Below, one piece after another: positions 26,226 through 31,998 of a stretch of DNA of 31,998 nt. Below the pieces are notes generated by a model. The model saw only the letters and a list, made by a program, of their open reading frames with translations. It was not told the origin of the DNA and ran no database searches. The position numbers and the translations under genes were made by a program. Each line of letters opens with the position of its first letter. Position 1 is the first letter of the stretch. The stretch is from Desulfobacterales bacterium (lineage in GTDB: Bacteria; Desulfobacterota; Desulfobacteria; Desulfobacterales; UBA5852): contig JASJBQ010000003.1 of assembly GCA_030066455.1 (NCBI GenBank), forward strand, positions 1 to 31,998, read 5' to 3'.

Positions 26226-26255
26226 ATTAAAACCCGAGGTGTCCATAAATGTCAA
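26226..26255 (-). promoter_or_regulatory. Possible sigma-70 promoter for lptD
   Basis: On the - strand a perfect TTGACA (26250-26255) is followed after 18 bases by TTTAAT (26226-26231), five of six -10 bases. The start would be near 26219, so the lptD coding region may begin further in than the first ATG codons. Confidence 0.45.
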
Positions 26256-26469
26256 CTTATCATTCTGCGGCCGGCCAATTTGGCGTTCAATCGCCACGCG
26301 GTCGGCATGCAGCGGTGATATTTTAAAAAGGGCGGCCTCCACGGGGGAGGGAGATGGCGATTGGCTCTGACGGGTGGATGGGCTGCCGGATTGGACGATG
26401 CCGTGGTGATCTGGGTGGTAAAATCCGTGAATTAGAAATGTTAACAGCGCATATAGGCATAAAATACGG

Positions 26470-26498
26470 TTTACAATGATTTTAAAAACCAATAATAA
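26470..26498 (+). promoter_or_regulatory. Possible promoter for tupABC
   Basis: TTTACA (26470-26475, five of six -35 bases) is followed after 17 bases by TAATAA (26493-26498), a poor -10. The position, about 120 bases before tupA and next to a palindrome, is the main support. Confidence 0.3.
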
Positions 26499-26502
26499 CC
26501 AT

Positions 26503-26518
26503 TCCAAACCGTTTTGGA
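26503..26518. promoter_or_regulatory. Palindromic operator candidate upstream of tupA
   Basis: TCCAAA (26503-26508) and TTTGGA (26513-26518) are perfect six-base arms around CCGT. The site lies just after the candidate -10 box, where a repressor would block initiation. Tungstate transporters are often repressed when the metal is plentiful; which regulator would bind here is unknown. Confidence 0.4.
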
Positions 26519-26619
26519 TAGCGACAGATCAGAAAAGAACCGCGCAACCGGTTTGCCGCCCATGCGCCCTTTCCTCGAAGGGGCAGGCGTGTTGCGGCGG
26601 CCGCTGAAATGGAGGAAGA

Positions 26620-27525
26620 ATGAAACGCCAGCTACTGCTCGTGGGGATTGTCATCATGTTGGCCGCCATGCTGGCGGCTTACGCTGCGGCGGATGAGAAA
26701 CTGCTGACCATGTCGACCACCACCAGCACCCAGGCTTCGGGTCTTCTGGACGTTCTGCTGCCGGCCTTCAAGGCCGATACCGGGGTGAGCGTCAAAGTGA
26801 TCGCCAAGGGCACGGGGGCCGCCATCCGCGACGGCATGGACGGGAATGTCGACCTGATCTTCGTTCACGCCAAGGCGCGCGAGAAACAATTCGTCCGGGA
26901 GGGCTACGGCACCCGGCGCTTCCCCATCATGCACAACGATTTCGTCATCCTGGGGCCGGCAGCGGATCCCGCCGGAATCAGGGGGACGCGCGACGTCTCC
27001 CAAACCCTCCAAAAGATAGCCGGGGCCGGTGCGCCGTTCATTTCCCGGGGAGACGACAGCGGCACCCACACCAAGGAGCAGCAGCTTTGGCAGGCCAGCG
27101 GACTGCCGCTGAAGACGGCCAGCCAGACCATCGTCAAAAAAGGCACGAACCGCAAGATCTCCTTTTCCCACCCGGACGGGCTGGGGCGGTGGTATTTTTC
27201 GATCGGGCAAGGGATGGGCAAGGCGCTGACCTTCGCCGAGGAGAAACAGGCCTATATCCTCAGCGACCGGGGAACCTATATCAAATTCAGGTACGGGAAA
27301 AAGCCGGCCCTGGACCTGGAAGTTCTCTGCGAGGGTGATCCGCGCCTGGCCAACCCATACGGGGTCATCCCGGTCAATCCGGCCAAATTCCCGCACGTCA
27401 AACACGCGCTCGCGGAACAATTCGCCCGTTGGCTTTCCGCGGAGAGAGGGCAGGGCCTGATTGCCCGCTACCGCCTGGAGGGTCAGCAGTTGTTTTACCC
27501 GGACGCCTTGCCGGACGTCAAATAG
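26620..27525 (+). CDS. tupA: Tungstate ABC transporter substrate-binding protein
   Basis: TupA captures tungstate in the periplasm for delivery to TupB. The 301-residue protein has a signal peptide (hydrophobic core about 5-21, cleavage near A-Y-A-A-A-D). The family signature T-T-T-S-T-Q-A-S-G-L-L-D is at 33-44, where the early Thr/Ser residues bind the oxyanion. Further family stretches are D-L-I-F-V-H-A-K-A-R-E, M-H-N-D-F-V-I-L-G-P, and S-R-G-D-D-S-G-T-H-T-K-E near 143-154. TupA is distinct from the molybdate-binding ModA. GGAGGA lies about eight bases before the ATG. Tungsten is used by formate dehydrogenases and aldehyde oxidoreductases of anaerobes. The permease gene follows after an unusually long 251-base gap. 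Confidence 0.93.
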   Translation: MKRQLLLVGIVIMLAAMLAAYAAADEKLLTMSTTTSTQASGLLDVLLPAFKADTGVSVKVIAKGTGAAIRDGMDGNVDLIFVHAKAREKQFVREGYGTRRFPIMHNDFVILGPAADPAGIRGTRDVSQTLQKIAGAGAPFISRGDDSGTHTKEQQLWQASGLPLKTASQTIVKKGTNRKISFSHPDGLGRWYFSIGQGMGKALTFAEEKQAYILSDRGTYIKFRYGKKPALDLEVLCEGDPRLANPYGVIPVNPAKFPHVKHALAEQFARWLSAERGQGLIARYRLEGQQLFYPDALPDVK

Positions 27526-27776
27526 CAACCCGGCCGCTTCTGGCCGGGCACGGGGGTGCACGGGATAACGCGACGGGCATGCGGCCCCTTGATGGGCCCC
27601 GTCTGTTTAACGGCAGCTGCTGCGGCGCGACGGCAATTGCCTCTGAGGCGGCCGTGGGTCATGGCGCCCCCACGACGGCCGCGACCCGCATGAGCGACGA
27701 TCCGACCGGGTGCCGGCGGGGCCCCGGCCGGATCGTTTCCCCCCCCGGGGGAGCGGATAAGGATGGAGGCACGTGA
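27526..27776 (+). other. Gap between tupA and tupB
   Basis: Three bases after the tupA stop lies a perfect seven-base hairpin, CCCGGCC (27529-27535) and GGCCGGG (27542-27548), with a six-base loop and no T run. The rest is very GC-rich with a further GGCCC/GGGCC repeat near 27583. I see no gene. A good GGAGG site lies before tupB. The hairpin may protect the tupA message so that more binding protein than permease is made. Confidence 0.5.
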
Positions 27777-28472
27777 ATGACCTTTTTCATGGACAGCCTG
27801 CGCTCGGCACTGGCGCTGCTGTGGGCGAGTGATCCCGAACTGATGCAGATCGTGGGTCTATCGCTGCGCGTCAGCATCGCCTCGACCCTAATCGCGGGAT
27901 GCCTGGGGGTGCCCTGCGGGTTTTTGATCGGCTTCAATGATTTCCGCCTCAAGCGAGCGCTCATCACGGTGCTCAACACCCTTCTGGCGCTGCCCACGGT
28001 GGTGATCGGGCTGTTTATCTATACCCTGATCTCACGCCGCGGGCCTTTGGGTATGCTCGATCTTCTCTACACGCCCGCCGCCATGGTGATCGGCCAGGTC
28101 ATCCTGATCCTGCCGGTGATCACCGCCTTCACGGTGGCCGCCCTGAGCCGTATCGACATCCGCTACCGGCGCACCGCGCTCAGCCTGGGCGCCGGTCCGT
28201 TGCGCACCGCGCTGGTCGTGTTCCGCGAGGCGCGGTTCGGTATCGTGGCCGCGGTCGTGGCGGCCTTCGGACGCGTCATTTCCGAAATCGGCATCAGCAT
28301 GATGCTGGGCGGCAACGCCCGTGGTTTCACGCGCACCATGACCACTGCCATGGCCCTCGAATACGACAAGGGTGAATTCGTGCTGGCCGTGGCCCTGGGA
28401 ATGGTCCTGCTGGCGATCAGCCTGGCGATGAATGTCCTGCTGAATTATTTTCAGGGGAAGATCTCGTCATGA
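27777..28472 (+). CDS. tupB: Tungstate ABC transporter permease
   Basis: TupB is the membrane channel of the tungstate importer. The 231-residue protein has about five to six membrane helices and the permease coupling motif that contacts the ATPase: R-R-T-A-L-S-L-G-A-G-P-L-R-T-A-L (about 130-145), equivalent to the E-A-A-x-x-x-G loop, followed by A-F-G-R-V-I-S-E-I-G. L-A-L-P-T-V-V-I-G-L near 70 is also typical of TupB/ModB relatives. The ATG at 27777 has GGAGG eight or so bases upstream. Its stop overlaps the tupC start (ATGA at 28469-28472), so the two are translationally coupled. Confidence 0.93.
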   Translation: MTFFMDSLRSALALLWASDPELMQIVGLSLRVSIASTLIAGCLGVPCGFLIGFNDFRLKRALITVLNTLLALPTVVIGLFIYTLISRRGPLGMLDLLYTPAAMVIGQVILILPVITAFTVAALSRIDIRYRRTALSLGAGPLRTALVVFREARFGIVAAVVAAFGRVISEIGISMMLGGNARGFTRTMTTAMALEYDKGEFVLAVALGMVLLAISLAMNVLLNYFQGKISS

Positions 28473-29473
28473 CGCTGTTCGCGGCCGAGGGTCTGGTCAT
28501 GCAATACGGCGCACGACGCGTGCTGGACCTCCCGCGTCTGACCGTTCCGGCGGAGCGGACGGTGGCCCTGCTCGGGCCCAACGGGGCCGGCAAAACGACC
28601 TTGCTGCATATCCTGGGGTTTTTACTGCCGCCCACGCGGGGGCGGATCCGGTACCGCCGTGAGGCGGTGCGCTACGCGGATCGGACCCTGCGGGCCCTGC
28701 GCCGTCGGATCATCCTGGTGGAGCAGCACCCCATCATGTTCAGCACCACCGTGGCCCGCAACGTGGAGTTCGGTTTGAAGATCCGGGGCGTGGATGCCGG
28801 CGAGCGACGCCGCCGGGTCGACCAGAGTTTGGAGCGCGTGGGCCTGCGGTCACTGGCCCGCGCCCACGGCCGGCAGCTGTCGGGCGGTGAAACCCAGCGC
28901 GTGGCCATCGCCCGGGCCCTGGCCTGTGAACCGGAAGTGCTCCTGCTGGACGAGCCCACGGCCAATGTGGACATCGAAAACCGACTGGCCATCGAGGAGA
29001 TCATCACCACCCTGCGCGAGACACGCGGGCTTTCCGTGGTTTTTTGCACCCACGACCACTTGCAGGCGGCGCGGCTGGCCCAGGAAAAGATCAACCTCTT
29101 CAACGGCTGCCTCGATCCGCGCCACTACGAGAACATCTTCAGCGGCCGATGCATCGCGACCCCCCGCGGTGCCCGCTGTGTCGTCAACGGCAAACTGCGC
29201 CTGCCGGCCCCCGCCACCGATCAGGATACGATCCGCATCGCGGTGGACCCCCGACAACTGCGCCTCCTGCCGGCAACGGCAGCGGATACGACCAACGGCA
29301 TCGAAGGCCGCGTGATCCAACTCTGCGAAGAGGGCCGCTGGATCCGGGTGGTGGTCGCCGTGGGTCTGCCGCTGGCGGTGCTGATGCCGGTGGCGGACTA
29401 CCACCGGCGCCCGCTGCAAATCGGCGATGCGGTCTGCCTGGTATGCCCCCCTGAAGCCGTTTCGCTGATCTGA
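28469..29473 (+). CDS. tupC: Tungstate ABC transporter ATP-binding protein
   Basis: TupC powers tungstate uptake. The 334-residue protein has Walker A G-P-N-G-A-G-K-T-T (about 33-41), a Q-loop near V-E-Q-H-P, the ABC signature L-S-G-G-E-T-Q-R-V (about 138-146), Walker B V-L-L-L-D-E-P-T (about 158-165) and the switch His in C-T-H-D (193-196). The last 100 or so residues form an accessory domain of the MOP/TOBE type, which in molybdate and tungstate transporters can bind the oxyanion and shut the pump. Many TupC proteins are shorter (about 230-250 residues), so this regulatory tail is worth noting. It is the last tup gene; surE starts 77 bases downstream. Confidence 0.92.
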   Translation: MTLFAAEGLVMQYGARRVLDLPRLTVPAERTVALLGPNGAGKTTLLHILGFLLPPTRGRIRYRREAVRYADRTLRALRRRIILVEQHPIMFSTTVARNVEFGLKIRGVDAGERRRRVDQSLERVGLRSLARAHGRQLSGGETQRVAIARALACEPEVLLLDEPTANVDIENRLAIEEIITTLRETRGLSVVFCTHDHLQAARLAQEKINLFNGCLDPRHYENIFSGRCIATPRGARCVVNGKLRLPAPATDQDTIRIAVDPRQLRLLPATAADTTNGIEGRVIQLCEEGRWIRVVVAVGLPLAVLMPVADYHRRPLQIGDAVCLVCPPEAVSLI

Positions 29474-29550
29474 GGCTTTACGGCTTGAACCGCTGCATGA
29501 TTTCCGTTATAGATCGAAACTTCCATCGAGCCCCAATCGGTAGGACGGCC

Positions 29551-30339
29551 ATGCGGATTCTCCTGACCAACGACGACGGCATCTATGCGCCCGGGATTCA
29601 AGTCCTCTACGGTGTTTTGCGTGCCGACCACGAGGTGACGATCGTTGCCCCCGATCGTGAACGCAGTGCGGTGGGGCACGCCATCACGCTGCACGCGCCG
29701 CTGCGCGCCGAGGCGGTGGCGCTCAATGCCCACCACCGCGGATTCGCCAGCAACGGCACCCCGGCGGACTGTGTCAAACTGGGGCTGTGCGAAATCATGA
29801 GCACGCGGCCCGACCTGGTGATATCCGGCATCAACCCGGGGGCCAACGTCGGGATCAACGTCAACTATTCCGGTACGGTGGCGGCCGCCAAGGAGGCGGC
29901 CCTTTTCGGGTTGCCGGCGCTGGCCGCCTCGATCCACAGCCGCGAGGGTGTGCATTTAGAGGATGCCGCCCGCTGCGTGAAGACCCTGGCCGAGACCGTT
30001 CACCGCAAGGGGCTGCCCCGCGGCACTTTTCTGAACGTCAACATTCCCGACATCCCTTTTGCCGCCATCGCCGGCATTCGCATCAGCCGCCAGGGCAACG
30101 GGGTTTTCCCGGACGCTTTCGAGAAACGCACGGACCCGCGCAACCGTACCTATTACTGGCAGGGCGGTGACCAGCAGGTGTTCGACCCGGATCCCCACAT
30201 CGACGGACCGGCGCTCGAAGCCCACTACGTATCCGTCACCCCGATCAAGTGTGACATGACCGACTACGACGCCTATGCGCTCCTGCAGACGTGGCCCTGG
30301 GAGGGGCCGCCGTCCGCTGCCGCGGGAAACCGAGCTTGA
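29551..30339 (+). CDS. surE: 5'/3'-nucleotidase SurE
   Basis: SurE removes phosphate from nucleoside monophosphates and is linked to stationary-phase survival. The 262-residue protein starts M-R-I-L-L-T-N-D-D-G, with metal-binding Asp8-Asp9. Other family motifs are D-R-E-R-S-A-V-G-H-A-I-T, N-G-T-P-A-D-C-V-K-L-G, S-G-I-N-P-G-A-N-V-G (metal-binding Asn), and Y-S-G-T-V-A-A-A-K-E-A. The ATG at 29551 was preferred over one at 29485 because it matches the conserved N-terminus. Its stop TGA is shared with the next start as TTGA. In proteobacteria surE often lies by pcm and nlpD; here it is linked to an HD-domain nuclease-like gene and tmk, which suggests a nucleotide-salvage theme. Confidence 0.96.
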   Translation: MRILLTNDDGIYAPGIQVLYGVLRADHEVTIVAPDRERSAVGHAITLHAPLRAEAVALNAHHRGFASNGTPADCVKLGLCEIMSTRPDLVISGINPGANVGINVNYSGTVAAAKEAALFGLPALAASIHSREGVHLEDAARCVKTLAETVHRKGLPRGTFLNVNIPDIPFAAIAGIRISRQGNGVFPDAFEKRTDPRNRTYYWQGGDQQVFDPDPHIDGPALEAHYVSVTPIKCDMTDYDAYALLQTWPWEGPPSAAAGNRA

Positions 30340-31349
30340 CTGCCGACACCACCAAGAAGCAATTCGTCAAGGACCTGGCCCCGGGCGTCCGGGTGGATGA
30401 CCTGTTCGTGCTCGCCGAGCGCGCACTGGCCCACAAGAAGGACGGCAATCCCTATATGAACGTCGTTCTGGCCGATCGCAGCGGGCAGATCAAAGGGGTG
30501 GCCTGGGATCGCGTGGAGCAGATGGCCGCGGCGGTCGCGGGCGGCGAGATCGTCCGCGTCAGCGGCAATGTCTCGGAATATCGCGGCGCGCCCCAGCTCG
30601 TGGTCCGCAACATGGCGGCCGTCGATCAGACCCGGGTGGACCCCGCGGACTATATCCCCGCCACCGACCTGGATGTCGACAAGCTCTTCGAGCGCCTGGT
30701 GAACCTGACCCGCTCCGTTCAGACCCCCTGGATCAGGGCGCTCTTCGAGAACTTCTGGGCGGATCCGGATTTCGTGGCCCGATTCAAGCGTGCGCCGGCG
30801 GCCAAGATGATGCATCATGCCTACATCGGGGGGCTTCTGGTCCACTGCCTGTCCATGGCGGTGCTGGCCGACAAGCTTGCCGGCCACTACAGCGGCGTCG
30901 ACCGCGACCTGTTGATCGCGGGCGCCATTCTGCACGATGTCGGCAAGGTCCGCGAGTTCGACTTCATGACGTCGATCGACTACTCCGACGAGGGCCGGCT
31001 GCTGAGCCATATCGTCATCGGGCTGGAGATGGTCGAAAAGCGTCTGCAGGCCATTGCGGACGTACCCCGTGACCAGGTCAACCTGCTCAAGCACCTGATC
31101 GTCAGCCACCACGGCGCGCCGGAGTTCGGCGCGGTCGAACCGCCCAAGACCATCGAGGCGGTCCTGCTGCACTACATCGACGAGATCGATTCGAAAATCA
31201 ACGCCATCCGCGAGTTCATGGCCAAGGACGCCACCGGCGACACCTGGACGGCCTACCACCGGGTTCTGGGCCGCCATTTCTTTCGCGGCCCGGCAACGGC
31301 GCCCGAACCTGTCGCTGCCGCCGGCCCCGAGACCGGGCGGACGGACTGA
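30336..31349 (+). CDS. OB-fold/HD-domain protein, YhaM-like 3'-5' exoribonuclease
   Basis: From a TTG at 30336 the product has 337 residues. An N-terminal OB-fold nucleic-acid-binding domain (about 10-98) shows K-K-D-G-N-P-Y-M-N-V-V-L-A-D-R-S-G-Q-I-K-G. The HD phosphohydrolase domain (about 155-290) has M-H-H-A-Y-I-G-G-L-L-V-H, the H-D pair at 200-201 (I-L-H-D-V-G-K) and H-L-I-V-S-H-H-G. This is the architecture of YhaM/CBF1, a Mn-dependent 3'-5' exonuclease of Gram-positive bacteria; homologues also occur in this phylum. The start overlaps the surE stop by four bases (TTGA), indicating translational coupling; upstream in-frame ATG codons would lie deep inside surE. The C-terminal tail is proline/alanine-rich. 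It precedes tmk by five bases. Confidence 0.88.
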   Translation: MTADTTKKQFVKDLAPGVRVDDLFVLAERALAHKKDGNPYMNVVLADRSGQIKGVAWDRVEQMAAAVAGGEIVRVSGNVSEYRGAPQLVVRNMAAVDQTRVDPADYIPATDLDVDKLFERLVNLTRSVQTPWIRALFENFWADPDFVARFKRAPAAKMMHHAYIGGLLVHCLSMAVLADKLAGHYSGVDRDLLIAGAILHDVGKVREFDFMTSIDYSDEGRLLSHIVIGLEMVEKRLQAIADVPRDQVNLLKHLIVSHHGAPEFGAVEPPKTIEAVLLHYIDEIDSKINAIREFMAKDATGDTWTAYHRVLGRHFFRGPATAPEPVAAAGPETGRTD

Positions 31350-31354
31350 AGGCC

Positions 31355-31998
31355 ATGTTCATCACCCTGGAAGGCATCGAAGGTGCGGGCAAGACCACGG
31401 TTCTGCCCCGGTTGGTGGAGGCGCTCGAAACCGACGGGGCCACCTGCACGGTGACCCGCGAGCCCGGCGGAACGGCATTCGGCCGTCAGGTACGGGCGAT
31501 TCTGCTGGATCCCGCCCACCGCGGCCTGGACCCCCACGCCGAGCTTCTGCTTTACATGGCGGACCGTGTCCAGCACGTGCGCGAAGTCATCCATCCGGCT
31601 TTGGACCGCGGCGACGTGGTGCTCTGCGATCGTTACATGGACGCAACGATCGTCTACCAGGGCGTGGCCCGCCAGCTCGGCCGCGAGCTGATTTTAAGGC
31701 TTCACGATCTGGTGCTGGGTGAACTCAAACCCGACCTCACCCTGCTTTTCGATCTGCCGGCCAGGGTAGGCCTCGAGCGGGCCTGGCGCGATTTCGACCG
31801 CGGCGAACGCAGCCGGCGGGAATCGCGTTTCGAGCAGGAGCACCTCGATTTTCACGAGGCGGTGCGCGCCGGTTATTTACAGCTGGCCCGCTCCGAACCC
31901 GGCCGTTTTCGCATCATCGACGCCGCCGCCGACCCCCGGACGGTCGCCCGGGAGGCGCAGGCCGCCCTGAAGGCGGCATTGACGGCGCCGCCTTGTTG
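31355..31998 (+). CDS. tmk: Thymidylate kinase (partial, runs off the window)
   Basis: Tmk converts dTMP to dTDP for DNA synthesis. The frame from the ATG at 31355 is open for 214 codons and continues beyond the window edge, so the C-terminus is not seen, though little should be missing (family length about 205-220). Family motifs are M-F-I-T-L-E-G-I-E-G-A-G-K-T-T with the P-loop, T-R-E-P-G-G-T, E-L-L-L-Y-M-A-D-R, and C-D-R-Y-M-D-A-T-I-V-Y-Q-G (the D-R-Y nucleotide-binding motif). Near 150 the lid region has a run of arginines (R-G-E-R-S-R-R-E-S-R-F-E). It starts five bases after the HD-domain gene with no separate promoter visible. In many relatives tmk directly precedes holB; in this window they are on opposite strands 9 kb apart. 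Confidence 0.95.
   Translation, partial: MFITLEGIEGAGKTTVLPRLVEALETDGATCTVTREPGGTAFGRQVRAILLDPAHRGLDPHAELLLYMADRVQHVREVIHPALDRGDVVLCDRYMDATIVYQGVARQLGRELILRLHDLVLGELKPDLTLLFDLPARVGLERAWRDFDRGERSRRESRFEQEHLDFHEAVRAGYLQLARSEPGRFRIIDAAADPRTVAREAQAALKAALTAPPC

Larger units (their letters stand above)
26223..26619. other. Divergent control region between lptD and tupA
   Basis: This 397-base region separates the two divergent genes and is AT-rich between 26400 and 26520. It contains the lptD promoter candidate, a weak tupA promoter candidate (26470-26498) and a 16-base palindrome (26503-26518). The - strand frame stays open through most of it, but this upstream stretch has no LptD or signal-peptide character. 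No separate gene is seen. Confidence 0.5.

Overview
The window looks like chromosome of an anaerobic, Gram-negative, high-GC bacterium, most likely a sulfate-reducing Desulfobacterota (Desulfosarcina/Desulfobacteraceae-like). Pointers are the outer-membrane LPS genes (lptD, kdsB), a holB-ricT-metG cluster typical of that group, a tungstate ABC transporter, an NtrC-family sigma-54 system and a large TauE/SafE anion-exporter-type protein. The taxonomic call is inference. I see no rRNA, tRNA, CRISPR array, insertion sequence or prophage.

Left part, 1-7.4 kb, + strand. A YjbQ/UPF0047 gene is followed by what reads as a self-contained signalling module: a PhnD-type solute-binding lipoprotein with no transporter, a membrane histidine kinase (HAMP, PAS, HisKA, HATPase) and a sigma-54-dependent response regulator, joined by ATGA overlaps. 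After a terminator-like hairpin, a near-consensus sigma-54 promoter (5275-5289) precedes a TauE/SafE-family exporter and a small three-helix membrane protein with an EMC3/Oxa1-like layout. The simplest reading is that the binding protein senses a periplasmic oxyanion, the two-component pair relays it, and the regulator switches on the exporter pair.

Middle part, 7.4-12.7 kb. A small winged-helix/coiled-coil protein (- strand) lies divergent from enolase, followed by an exported LolA-like protein of unknown role and CTP synthase (pyrG) with a long leader. A 325-base convergent gap follows.

12.7-26.2 kb is one long - strand block. In transcription order it holds lptD, an RfaH/UpxY-type NusG paralogue, an HU/IHF protein, holB, ricT, metG, a single-domain penicillin-binding transpeptidase, kdsB and a 1254-residue GlmS-like protein. 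Several genes serve the envelope: Kdo activation, LPS insertion, peptidoglycan and amino sugars. The GlmS-like protein is twice normal size, has the expected active-site residues, and carries its glutaminase cysteine at residue 57 instead of at the N-terminus.

26.2-32.0 kb, + strand. The tungstate transporter tupA-tupB-tupC is followed by surE, an OB-fold/HD-domain exoribonuclease-like gene starting with TTG inside the surE stop, and tmk, which runs off the window end still open. In related genomes tmk often sits directly with holB-ricT-metG; here it is about 9 kb away and on the other strand.

The best candidates for something new are the binding protein/kinase/sigma-54 regulator/exporter module (750-7378) and the giant GlmS-like enzyme (12679-16443).
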